A stretch of DNA of 64,000 nucleotides from Nageia nagi (taxonomy: Eukaryota > Pinophyta): NCBI GenBank assembly GCA_050084985.1, contig JBITNC010000001.1, positions 134,478,001 to 134,542,000 of the forward strand, written 5' to 3'. A program made the translations under genes and the position numbers. The notes under the pieces are model-generated. The model saw only the letters and a program-made list of their open reading frames with translations. It was not told the DNA's origin and did no database searches. Positions 48,654 through 58,539 of this stretch are shown here, one piece after another; positions within the stretch are counted from its first letter, which is position 1; each line of letters begins with the position of its first letter.

Positions 48654-49268
48654 TGAATGTTTTTACTATTGATAAGTATAATGTAATCTTAAGGTTTGGT
48701 CTGGTATTGCTCTCCATTTTCTATAATAGTAGGGTTCTTAAAAGAAGAAAATGGTGGGATAGTGCACTCGTGGGGTTTTTCTTCTCAATCTTTGAGTTAT
48801 AATCCGATCCCTATCTATGAAGAGGTCAGAAGTAACTTGAAATAGATAAAAGAGCTAAAGAGCAATAGGAAAGAGATTGAAATCTAAACTACTAAAAAAA
48901 TTAAAATTAGTTAGCTTGGGCATCACTACATAGGTAATCATACATAACCAAGACTAAGGATAGTGTAACTACCTTACTCTTGGCTATGGATTACTTCTTG
49001 TGTAGTGATTCTTAGGTTGAAAAATTTTATTTTATTTTTAGTTCTTTAGATTTCAATCTCTTTCTTGTTACTCTTTACATTTTTTATCTCTTTTTAGTTA
49101 CTTTTGACGTCTTTCATAGATAGGATCTAGCCTATACCCTAGAGATTGAGTAGAAAACCCCCATGAGTGTAGTGTTCCACCATTTTCTACTCTTTCAAGA
49201 ACCCTACTATTGTAGGTAATGGAGAACTATACCAAACAAACCTTAAGGTTACATTATACTAATCAACA
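48654..49268 (-). repeat. LTR-position sequence that is a 610-bp palindrome
   Basis: Two arms meet at about 48965. AATGTAATCTTAAGGTTTGG near 48680 pairs with the region ending CCTTAAGGTTACATTATAC at 49259. CATCACTACA at 48921 pairs with TGTAGTGATT at 49001. Almost no unpaired loop remains. The sequence starts and ends TG...CA when read as an LTR and abuts the primer-site motif. Either this LTR is itself palindromic, or a foldback element replaced or entered it. Confidence 0.85.
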
Positions 49269-49368
49269 GAAATGTTTGCAAATGTTATCTCATAAGGCCT
49301 AGTGAAAATAACACATAAAAATAAATTCACCACAATTGGTTATGTAATATGTATGATTGAATCTACAT

Positions 49369-51740
49369 CTAATACACATTAGGATTTGTTTCATGACAAT
49401 AGCAATTGTAATTAGGAATTATGTGGGATTTCTCTAGAGAAGTTTTAAATTTCTTAGCTTTCATGTGCTTTTCACAAAAATAAGAAGACTTTAGGTAATC
49501 CTTGTGTTTGTAGAATGGTAACACATAGTGGAGAAGTTTATGGATGCTCCAATCTAACCTCCTTCCATTACTCTTTATCTTTTCACCAAAAAATTGAAGC
49601 ATTATGAATCCATGGTAAGATTCGATGGAATAATTTATCTCCAGGTTTGCATGTGGGAAATTATGGAAACTCTTCATCCACATGGCTACATAAGAGATTA
49701 AAGTATAACCTTTGTATGTGAGTATACTTGCAACCAACCATGGTGCTCTAGTGAATGAGGGCTATAAATAATTTGATATCTTGAGTATCTAATGAATAAG
49801 AAATGTAAATATTTTGATATCTTGAGTGACTCTTATTTCTAATTATTGTATAATATGCATGATGTGGACACAATTTCTTGATAGAATTTTAGGTTAATAC
49901 AATTGTTAGGTGTAAAGCTAAACTCTACTTGATATACATATTATGATTGTGACTACCTTCATAGACATGTATTCAAAATGTGAAAGAATTAAGAAGATAC
50001 TTGGAAGTTCTTGGATTGAAGATGAAAAAAGGGTACAAACATTTTGTGTGCAATATAATCTTTAAGGAAACAATCTTAAATGTAAGTTAAATATTCTCCA
50101 TTTATATTAAAATCAATCTAATTACTTACTAATATTATCATTGGCAATCCATTATCATTGGATGTAGGCTAAGAAATTTATCTCCTCCTCAAAATCTTTG
50201 AAGAAATCATTGATAAGTGTGTTTATTTCATCTATTTTTCATATGGCATGCATAAGGTGTCCCAACTTAAAGAAAATTCTACCATGCACATGTTTGGAAT
50301 TTACATGTGGCCATACATTTTTCAGCTAATTTCTACATGCATGCCATAAATAAAGCAGTTGCTTGGAGCTGAACAACCTCCTATTTTATACATTCAAAAA
50401 TATCTTACAAAACTATGAACTAAAATATGCTAAAAAATAATTAAGAATTTTAATTGAAATTCATGACTCAAACTTGATTACTTCTATTTTAGCTTGCAAA
50501 TCATCCATCATGAAGGCATTTACCTTTTAATTAGGTGGAAGTTATTTACATTAATCATATAAAATCTACAACCATTATTCTATATCCTTTGTTTGATTTC
50601 GATGAGAAAACACCCATGCCACTAAAAACCACACTTATTATCATAAAAAATAAGCAATGTGTGTAGTTGTAACTACAATTGATAACAAACAAATTTATAA
50701 TGCAAGAATTGGCTAAATTGTAGGTACAAAATAAACTAATACTCTAAACTTACCTTATATTTGGTAACACTAAATGTTACATCCATTGCGATAACACTAT
50801 TATGCAATAAGTCAACCATCTTCTACAACACCCAGGGATATTGAATACTAAGAACAAAATTTTCAATCTCCTCATTTCAATCCATGATAAATAAAATAAG
50901 TCTCCTTTTCTACTTCATACCATTTATGTACACTTATTGGATTGTTATCATCTTTTTCTATCTTGATTCTTTGTAGCTTGTGTTGAATATTTATCACATA
51001 TTTTATCATGACACATACATCTCTACATATTAGCATCTCACCAAAATAATCGTTCAAGTACCAACCATCAGTAATTTTATCAATAGACACACCTATAGAT
51101 AATAATCTCTCAATATGAGATAACAACTTTGCTGATAAATGTGATGCAAGTTTTGACCTCCCCTCTCCTAATATGTGATTCATTCCATGATAAGGAATTC
51201 CATTTGAATCCACATGATTAAAACTATTATATGTTATGAATGTAACTTTAGGATTGCATTCATATACATGTACAATAAAATGACATGTGCATCATCTATG
51301 CTGGATAAAATAACTCTTACTTTTTGGTGGAGAGGGGATTTCCTATTATCTTAATTACCATATGAGCACCAATACCTAAAATTACATAGTACTTGAATAG
51401 TTCATATATCAAAATATATATTTCTTTTCCTTTACATAATGAAAAAAAAATAGAATACTAAACAACACTTCCATCAGTGAATTTCATAATTCATGTTGCT
51501 TTCATGGATTCATGGAATTAATTTTTGGTTTTCACATGAACAAGCAATTTGCTTATGAATTATTTTCTTTACCTTTTATGAAGTCTCCCAATATACAAAG
51601 AGGTATAGCTTATCTATATTATTGCTTATAGTAGTATGAACCTCACTCCATGACAAGTCAATGCGATAAAAAATACCTATCCCATGTATTTCTTGGATAG
51701 GCACTCTTAATTTCTTTTTCCACTTCTTACCCTTTGTCAT
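49369..51740 (-). pseudogene. MULE/SWIM-like transposase gene, decayed
   Basis: Separate minus-strand pieces line up as one protein. The N-terminus at 51740 reads MTKGKKWKKKLRVPIQEIHG, GIGIFYRIDLSWSEVHTTI and a CSCE motif. The open stretch 51213-50872 reads HGMNHILGEGRSKLASHLSA then KLLSHIERLLSIGVSIDKI. A transposase-like lead-in follows (LLHNSVIAMDVTFSVTKYK). The C-terminal open stretch 49737-49369 reads FPHANLEINYSIESYHGFIM, GRRLDWSIHKLLHYVLPFYK and SLEKSHIIPNYNC. This resembles the large plant family combining a MULE-type DDE transposase with a C-terminal SWIM zinc finger. The SWIM cysteines themselves lie past the readable end. The middle (50100-50680) is heavily decayed. A PPR fragment on the opposite strand interrupts it at 49860-50060. 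Confidence 0.55.
49860..50060 (+). pseudogene. PPR motif fused to E+ motif (fragment A)
   Basis: A single open frame at 49946-50050 reads IVTTFIDMYSKCERIKK followed at once by ILGSSWIEDEKRVQTF. The first part is the core of a PLS-class pentatricopeptide repeat (ALIDMYSKCG...). The second is the conserved PGCSWIEVxKRVHTF stretch of the E/E+ region, which normally lies several repeats downstream. An internal deletion has therefore joined them in frame. It shares upstream words (GCATGATG, GACACAATTT, TTAGGTGTAAAGC) with fragment D at 54360. Confidence 0.75.
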
Positions 51741-51889
51741 TCTACCTCAACATATAGAACAAATGCATAATCAATAGATAAACAAAGTAAGTTTTTCATA
51801 TAAGAGAATAAAATATTACTAATATAAATTGAGAAAACATAAATCAATATATAAAAGAGAAAGTTTTTCATATAGATCTATGTTATTTG

Positions 51890-52440
51890 CAGGTTGATCT
51901 TCTCTCCCAATTCATCAATGGATTTTAATGAAAGATAGAAGAATCAAGAAGACACCTAGATTTAGTTGGATTGGAGTTGAAAAAAGGGTACATATTATTC
52001 TTTTAGGAGACAGATCACATCAATAAACATATGAGATTTATAAAAAATTGGAAAAATCATCAAGGCTAACTATACCTATGTTTCATGATGTGGAGGGTGA
52101 TTGTAAAGAATTGCTTCTTTTTTAGCATAGCAAAAAGTTGACAACTACATTTGGGTTGTTACAAAAAAGGACCCATTATTAGAGTTGTGAAGAACCTTAG
52201 TATATGCAGTGATTGCTATACTGTAACTTATTTTATCTCTAATATTATTGGAAGGAACATTATTGTGATTGCCCCAATAGACATGTATGCAAAATATAAA
52301 AGAATACATAAGGTTGAGGAATTGTTTGACAACACGATACAGACATAATTTCATGGAATGCAATGTTTGGAAGTTATGTAATTAATGGAAATAGGGTATA
52401 TTCCAAATACAATACAAATGTTGCAGTATGGAAGAGTTTG
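51890..52440 (+). pseudogene. PPR-DYW C-terminus joined to another PPR motif (fragment B)
   Basis: Plus-strand pieces follow the order of a DYW-class PPR protein. The E+ motif near 51935 reads IKKTPRFSWIGVEKRVHII. Then MFHDVEGDCKELLLF, stop, HSKKLTTTFG appears near 52085. Next is the DYW-domain stretch GPIIRVVKNLSICSDCYTVT plus YFISNIIGRNIIV at about 52170-52270, with the CxxC-type cysteines. The same open frame (52151-52348) then runs straight into IAPIDMYAKYKRIHKVEELF, a PPR motif start. The rest of the DYW domain is missing. DYW domains edit cytidines in organellar RNAs; this fragment is a fossil. Confidence 0.82.
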
Positions 52441-52544
52441 TAACTAATATCCTTTCTCACTTATAGTCCTTTGAGCTCCATCATCGTCATCTGCAACATA
52501 AACATCATCAAACATGAACACCTTTTTTTCCATTTTTATGTTAG

Positions 52545-52860
52545 TAATAAATGCCTAGTGTTTACTACTCAATAAATGCCTAGTGTGTAACCAAGATAAT
52601 TAATGTGTAAGTGTGGGACCATTCAGAATTCAATGGGAGAGGGTAAGAGAAGTAAACACCTGGCATTTGTTGCATAGAAAACACATGATGTTTACTACAT
52701 AAATATAAATGCCTAACACTTACTACATAAGGATATAAATCCCTAGTATTTACTACATAAGGATATAAATCCCTAGCATTTACTACATAAGGATATAAAC
52801 ACCTAGTGTTTACTATAGAATGATATAAACACCTAGCATTTATTGTAGAAATATAATTTT
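52545..52860. repeat. 30-bp minisatellite
   Basis: Units such as CCCTAGCATTTACTACATAA followed by GGATATAAAT start at 52711, 52741, 52771, 52801 and 52831, an exact 30-base period. Looser copies extend left to 52545. Each unit holds an AAACACCTAGTGTTTA-like near-palindromic core. Confidence 0.92.
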
Positions 52861-53149
52861 ATCATTTCATACATATAATAGTGAGGAACCATATTGATTA
52901 ATAACCTGATTTCTATTTAATCACTTATCCATTGCAGATGAACCATATTTACACAAGCAAAGATGGATTCCCCTTTGTATTATTTAATATAGTAAATACA
53001 TACATTATTGCATACATTTTAAGATTTTTATCATTTAAGTATTAAAAAAATGTTCATTTAAAATTGCAACCATAAGATCATCATGACACAAGTCAAAACA
53101 TTTTAAACATGTAGCATTGCATTAATTTTAAATAGTCTTTAGTAGGGAC

Positions 53150-53292
53150 TCATCCAACCACATGCCATCTATGTCTCTATCCATTTATAATACAAAGGAT
53201 GAGCCACATGCTATCTAGGTCTCTATCCAACTATGATACAAAAAATGAGCCACATGCCATCCATGTATGCATCCATATATGATACAAAAAAT
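53150..53292. repeat. 46-bp tandem repeat, three units
   Basis: CATG(C)(C/T)ATCTA-type starts at 53161, 53207 and 53253. Each is followed by TCTCTATCCA...TGATACAAAA. Confidence 0.85.
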
Positions 53293-53404
53293 GACTTCAA
53301 TAAAATAAATGTAGGTCTTTATCTAGGTTTCTTAATCTTCAATGAGTGTAGATGAACAAATAAAATACAAATATCACATGTATTACATAAAATGAAAATA
53401 TCAA

Positions 53405-53640
53405 CAATAAACACTAGGTGTTTATATCATTGTGTCAAATAAAAAAAGAACTCTTGAAATAAATGACATGTATTTATATCATTATGTTAAACAAAAAAAA
53501 TTAGGTCTGCAATAAAGATCAGGTGTTTATATCCATGTTTTTTTTTTGTAATAATCACCTAATGTTAACAATAATGTGTAAAACAAAAAAAATCATTCTT
53601 GCAATAAACACTAGGTGTTTACATTATTTTGTTAAAAATG
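53405..53640. repeat. Dispersed copies of the same core in opposite orientation
   Basis: CAATAAACACTAGGTGTTTA at 53405 and again at 53602, with degenerate copies at about 53470 and 53520, each followed by ATAT/ACATTAT...AAAAAAA. The core is the reverse complement of the AAACACCTAGTGTTTA motif of the 52545-52860 array. Confidence 0.75.
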
Positions 53641-53880
53641 CCTCATCTTATGTTCTTTCAAATATATATGTTGAAGTGGATAGTTGGGATGATTTTCCTT
53701 TAAAGAGTAAGGATATTAATGAAAGATTGAGGAATCAAGAGGATAATTGCATATAGTTTGATTGAAGTAAATAAAAGGGTACATGAAGGTAGTATGGTAT
53801 ATTTCAAAACAATACCTATGTTGCATGATGTGGAGGCTTATGATAAAGAATTAATTCTCTACCAGTATAAAGAAAAGATA
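53640..53880 (+). pseudogene. PPR E/E+ motif fragment (fragment C)
   Basis: The frame ending at 53756 reads SSYVLSNIYVEVDSWDDF then PLKSKDINERLRNQ, the E motif of PLS-class PPR proteins (YVLLSNIYAxxGxWDD...R). A shifted frame continues IKRIIAYSLIEVNKRVHE, the E+ motif, and near 53825 MLHDVEAYDKELILYQYKEK, which normally leads into the DYW domain. No DYW cysteines follow. Confidence 0.82.
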
Positions 53881-54359
53881 TCAATATTTAAATAGACAAT
53901 GTTGTTGATTGTTGGAAAATTGCAATTGTCGAGTTATGGTATTTGTGAAAGCCTTGTTTTATAATACTACAAATTCATGGTATTGAACTATTTTTTCAAG
54001 AATTTGTACAATTATAGATTGTAGAGCTAGAGGATATGTAATAATTGCAAAGATGAAATAAAATACTTGAAGGAAATAGTGAAAATACAATGTTAGAGAA
54101 TGGCTTACAAGTAACCTAGTACTTTGGTATGAAGAGAGAAGAGAAACTTTTAGTTGTACTTTGCTCTTTCTATTATCATTTTGTGTAGTCATTTTGTTTA
54201 GATTCATTCTAATATCTTGTGCCTATATTTGCATAGGCTATCTTGGCCAAAATTCTATGTAGTAATTTCCTTACAAGTTGATGTAGATTTTGCACTATCC
54301 ACGGATTAAAATAGCAATATGTAGAAGAATACATAATACCTAGTAATTTTTTGAGAATA

Positions 54360-54740
54360 TGCATGATGAAGACACAATTTGACAAGATTTTGCATAAGAC
54401 CATGCAAAAAAGGAACAAAAAGCTTGTTAGGTGTAAAGCCAAACTATGCAACCTTTGCCAATGTTCTTCCACTATGTGCCACAATGGGAGCTTTGGAAAA
54501 CCATCAAAGATTAATTGAAAATGGGTTTTCATTGAGTATTGTGATTATGAATACCTTGATAGACGTGTATTCTAAATGTGGTTGGATTGAATTTGATAGT
54601 ATGGGATATGAAAATAATGGTAGTAAAATAGAATACGATCACCTAACATTGAAAAATTGCATACAAGGAAGATACTCAATTCAAGGGCTCCTTTTTCTTT
54701 TGATTCTTTCTAGATGCTCTCTTTGGTGGAACATTATGTA
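54360..54740 (+). pseudogene. PPR repeat fragment (fragment D)
   Basis: A 120-codon open stretch (54379-54741) contains GVKPNYATFANVLPLCATMG, ALENHQRLIENGFSLSIVIM and NTLIDVYSKCGWIEFDSMGY. This spans the end of one PLS-class repeat and the following repeat (GVKPNxxTFxxVLPACA...G...N-LIDMYxKCG). Normal linker residues between ALE and HQRL are missing. The region after GYENN is not PPR-like. It lies downstream of fragment C, whereas in a normal gene repeats precede the E motif, so the fragments are not one simple gene. Confidence 0.82.
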
Positions 54741-54847
54741 AATGAAAAAAAATATTCAATCTCTTCTATTTTTTTCATAAGGCATTCAATAATCTAAAAT
54801 AAAATCACTTGCAAACAAAAAATGTCAACAATGCAATAAAAAGATAC

Positions 54848-55680
54848 TCACTTATTATCCTCATATTTTGATCTCTTGGTAGTGTTTCTTGTCCTTCTTA
54901 TGAATCTAATACTTTGTTGGTCCTTCTTCCATTCCTTCTTCTTTTCCATAGGAATCCCTTGTGGAGATATGTAGGTGTGTCTATCTATGGCATCTATCTT
55001 TGTACTAGTAGTTCTCTTTAGTTGTATCTTTTTCTTTGGAGCTAGTATTTCCCAATCATAATAAATCAATGAATCATATCCTATTCACATGAAACAAATT
55101 TTCAATCACTCCCACATTCTTGGATATATTTCCTCAATTTTGATGAAGCTTTGCATAAATTTATCTATTTATCTAGATGTTAAATATTGAGTGATGTACT
55201 CTTTACAAATTTCCTTGCTTGTACATTTAAGTTTATCGATCTCAAAGAAATTTGTCTTTCTATCAAATCTCAATATAAATTATTATGTGTTATCTTCCTC
55301 TAATATTGAACCAATTATGTCAATTATATAATATTCCTCCTTTTCAACCTTAAGAACAAAAAAGTGTTGATCCCATGTAACAATGTAGATTGATGTACCA
55401 CCTATTGAAACACTTTCCCATGCAGTCTCAAAGGATGGAAAATCAGCCCTATCTAGCTTTTTCTCAAGAAGCTTATGTGGTCAAAACCAACCACTATATT
55501 TAGTTGTAAGTGTGATAGGTAAAATTTTCCTATCCAATACATCATTCAACTCAAAATAGGCATCAACATATTTGCTTTTAAACTTTGCTTCTTCCTTTAA
55601 CATATTATACTCCAGGATTCCACATGTTATCAACTTATCAAATTTAGTTGTTGGGGGTAAAAAACCTATATTTTTATGTA
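54848..55680 (-). pseudogene. EEIG1/NT-C2-like plant protein C-terminal region, decayed
   Basis: Minus-strand reading from the gap edge gives KFDKLITCGILEYNML, SKYVDAYFELNDVLDRKILP, TKYSGWF, then FPSFETAWESVSIGGTSIYI, VTWDQHFFVLKVEKEEYYII and FILRFDRKTNFFEIDKL. It continues to SKEICKEYITQYLTSR. The order and motifs (FDxLI..G..EW, GWF.P, WE.....G..IYIV.W.DHFFVLKVE..AYYIID, ILKFD, KE.CKEYI..FL) match, as I recall them, the C-terminal conserved region of plant proteins with an EEIG1/NT-C2 domain. At least two stops are present. A basic 73-codon open stretch (55069-54848) follows. The 5' part is lost in the assembly gap. Confidence 0.55.
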
Positions 55681-55682
55681 AC

Positions 55683-55782
55683 NNNNNNNNNNNNNNNNNN
55701 NNNNNNNNNNNNNNNNNNNNNNNNNNNNNNNNNNNNNNNNNNNNNNNNNNNNNNNNNNNNNNNNNNNNNNNNNNNNNNNNNN
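55683..55782. other. Assembly gap, 100 Ns
   Basis: Exactly 100 Ns, the usual placeholder for a scaffold join of unknown size. Order and distance across it are therefore not certain from the sequence. Confidence 0.99.
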
Positions 55783-57842
55783 ATAGTTCGTAAGTACTAA
55801 TGGTGGGGTCACTTATGTGGCGTATTCCAATAGGATGAGAGTTGAGAAGTGAACACCAGAAGGATTATTATTAGGATAAGCTAAACCAGATTTGGCCAAT
55901 CTTGTCATGTGAGTGCTGACTAGCTAGTAGCATTAATATGCTCATATGAAATTTTAGGGTTTGTGAATTCAAAAATAGGTAGAAAATGTTACATGAAATA
56001 GGTGGTAGTGTTACACAACAAACTATGGGTTGTTATCCAATGTGCTGAAAACCATATGCCGATAATCATGATCTATATATCCATGTGAGTTGGGAGGAGA
56101 AACTCAAGCTAGAATCTCATTATGTGAGAGATAAATATCTTGGCTATCATTATGAGAGCCACATGAGAGTCAATCAATAGAGCTAAGAGTTATGGTGGCT
56201 AGTGTCACTAATGGAGGTGAAGACACCATGGTGGCTGGGTGTTGCACAATGTATGCAAGGTTAATCAAGGTTTAGTGATTGGGTGAGATGATCAATGGTT
56301 TTGTGAGAGGGAGGGCAACATAGTGTTTGTTACGATTGTAATCCCTCACATGTATTGTATTGATATCATGAGAGGCAAAAATGCCTAAGTGTAAGGGGAA
56401 TCCTAGAAGGAGCTTGGACTAGTGTGTATGCCCTAGGTTGGGCATAGGACCACATGATGGTGGATCTTGGATTAGACCTTGAGAGGATCAAGTATGCTCA
56501 ACATTTGGGTATGGCACATGGTGATAGTGTATGGTAATGCTTACGATTGCATTACAGAAGGATGTCCAAGGAGGCATTCTTATGATATATTCCTCTAGAG
56601 AGAAGAAAAGAGGAATTGCTTGTAATCACAGTGGAGTGATTATGTTGTGGATTGAACCATGCTTCCTCCATCTATTTGATCAAATAAATAACTTTGTCCT
56701 TCCAACTTTGAATCTCACCTTGGAAGATAATATCGCCCTTTAGATTGAAAGCTTTTAGATGAATTTTAAATTTTTCAATTCTGAGCCTCTCCAAGAATCA
56801 GAGTCTTTGGATGGTACTACAACATGCCTCCAATCCAATTGCATTAAATGGCTATTCATCATTAATTAAATAACATTACAAATTGTACATTTTTTTTGAC
56901 GAGACCAACCTTACCTACTACATACATGTGGTGGATGCAATCATGCGAAGGTGGCTAGGGTGGCGAACATAAGGGTGGAGGCGAAGGCTAAGACATTAGT
57001 GTAGCACAAGCAGTCAAGATATCGCTAGAGGAGGAGGAGTTGTTGTGGTGGTCAATGTTAATAGCAACCTAATGGTGTTTCATAGGTCTATTTTCTAGTA
57101 CAACATATCGCTTATTTAAGAGTTTTCCATCATAAGAGAGATGGCAGTTATTTGAAAAAATACAAATGAAGAGGGTACGATGGCATCATAATTTGAACAT
57201 GCTGTACAATCTCAGTCAACAAAAGAAGCTACAAATAGAAGCAATGGAATAGTAACACTCAGAGAATGTTGCAGAGAATACCTAATCATTTGTTGGCAGC
57301 AAAATTACAACAAAATTTTCACTGAATACAACTGAAAGCAGTCACCATAATCAAATTGAATTACATTTGCTAGTATCTTCCAAGCATAAATCAAATTGTG
57401 AGATATATTGTAATGTTTAGATATACATTAAGGACATTAGATATCCATAGGCAATATACTTGTGGATGCCATAATAGATATCTATACAAAATATGATAGG
57501 AAATAGAATGGGCCATCAATTTGACGAAATATCACTAGCCATAGTAAAGGCATCTACAAATTCCAGATTGAGTAGTTAACAAAAGAAGCCAAAGGAGGAA
57601 GTGGTATACATAGGATGAAGCATTGAAGGAGGCTGACGACAATAGCTTGACACATGTTGAAGAATCATACAGCTGGAGCTCAAATTAAATTACATTTGCT
57701 AGAATAAAGTTATGACATGACCATTGTTGGCGGTATCATCTCAGCTCCTGACAACCACACATTGAGCTCTATTATTATCTAGCAAGTATGAAAACCGCAA
57801 TCTACAATCCAACACAAAAAGTGTTGTTGTTCGCTCTTGGAA
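55783..57842. other. No recognisable gene
   Basis: It is less AT-rich than most of the window. Both strands read as noncoding. The part at 56200-56760 looks LTR-like in composition, but no primer site, polypurine tract or repeat partner was found. Confidence 0.45.
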
Positions 57843-57949
57843 TTGTTGGCTATGTATGCCAAGCCTTTCACGTTTCAAACAAATTCATATCCAGTCTGTG
57901 AAAGGCTTATAGAGAGCATATCACTATCAGAGAGAGAGCTACAGAGAAA

Positions 57950-58074
57950 ATGACGAACCGCCCAGACATCCATACCCATACTCTGCATGCGGTTGTGGTG
58001 CCGCTTCCTGCACACAGTCACATCAAGGCTCTCAGAGCTGCTTCTCACCAGAGGATTCCATTTCATCACCTTCC
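57950..58074 (+). pseudogene. UDP-glycosyltransferase N-terminal fragment (left arm)
   Basis: Plus-strand copy of the same exon start: MTNRPDIHTHTLHAVVVPLP then AHSHIKAL. The conserved P-F-P-A-Q-G-H is altered to PLPAHSH. An 11-nt deletion after the AL codons shifts the frame; past 58074 the open reading continues only through antisense sequence to 58231. Its promoter region lacks the TATA box seen in the right arm. Confidence 0.88.
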
Positions 58075-58299
58075 GTCTGGAAAAGACAAAAATCTGAAAT
58101 TGGCACGTCGGGAAGCATGCTCTGCAGATCCAAAAATGAGTTTGTGGCTCCATTCGGTGTTGAGGAAGGTGATGCAATGGAATCCTCTGGTGAGAAGCAG
58201 CTCAGAGAAAGTGGTGAGAGCCTTGATGTGACCCTGCGCAGGAAACGGCACCACAACGGCATGCAGAGTATGGGTATGAATGTCTGGGTGGTTCGCCAT
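58066..58299 (-). pseudogene. UDP-glycosyltransferase N-terminal fragment (right arm and loop)
   Basis: The start is ATG at 58299-58297. The 77 codons open with MANHPDIHTHTLHAVVVPFP and AQGHIKAL, the family-1 plant UGT N-terminus with its catalytic His at residue 24. They continue TTFSELLLTRGFHCITFLNT and EWSHKL to RFLSFPDG, after which a stop arises as the sequence enters the opposite arm. Full-length plant UGTs have about 480 residues, and the sugar-donor PSPG motif is absent, so no enzyme can be made. The frame has no earlier stop. It has a TATA box about 80 bases upstream of the ATG. This suggests a recent derivation from a functional gene. Conifer UGTs begin similarly, from memory. Confidence 0.88.
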
Positions 58300-58371
58300 T
58301 GTTACTGTGGCGTCTCTTTGGTTATGATAAGCCTCACACGGACACCAAGTCTGGATAAGGATTTGAGGTCT

Positions 58372-58384
58372 TATATATTTATAG
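58372..58384 (-). promoter_or_regulatory. TATA box for the UGT fragment
   Basis: Minus-strand CTATAAATATATA lies about 80 bases upstream of the ATG at 58299, which fits a short plant 5' leader. The equivalent position in the left arm reads GTATGCCAAGCC and has no TATA. Confidence 0.65.
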
Positions 58385-58539
58385 GTACATAGCCAACAAA
58401 ACATTGGCTAAATAGCTTGTTCAGACGATCAGTTACTAAATAATAGAGCTTGAGAGACCAACTTGATCACGGCAGGGGTTAGTTCGTTTACCTTTATTGT
58501 TTAATTATGCCCAAGGCGTTTAATTTCCAAAAAACAGCC

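Larger units (their letters stand above)
57843..58399. repeat. Inverted duplication of a UGT promoter, leader and first-exon start
   Basis: Left arm 57843-58074 and right arm 58164-58399 are reverse complements. Both contain TTGTTGGCTATGTA (57843; 58399 on minus), a leader with CCAG.CT...GAGGCTTAT or a close variant, and the coding start MxNxPDIHTHTLHAVVVP. Over the coding 125 bases I count about nine mismatches plus one 11-nt deletion in the left arm. The 89-base spacer is further UGT coding sequence on the minus strand. Confidence 0.93.

Noticed and set aside
45142-49240. A 17-base match (GGAGAACTATACCAAAC) between the integrase end at 45144 and the palindrome arm near 49221
   Set aside because: At 45144 it is explained as integrase coding (KWDEENYTKP); one short match is not enough to call an LTR remnant there.
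57875-58177. Minus-strand 100-codon frame through the UGT palindrome
   Set aside because: It reads the loop and opposite arm out of frame or antisense; not a protein in its own right.
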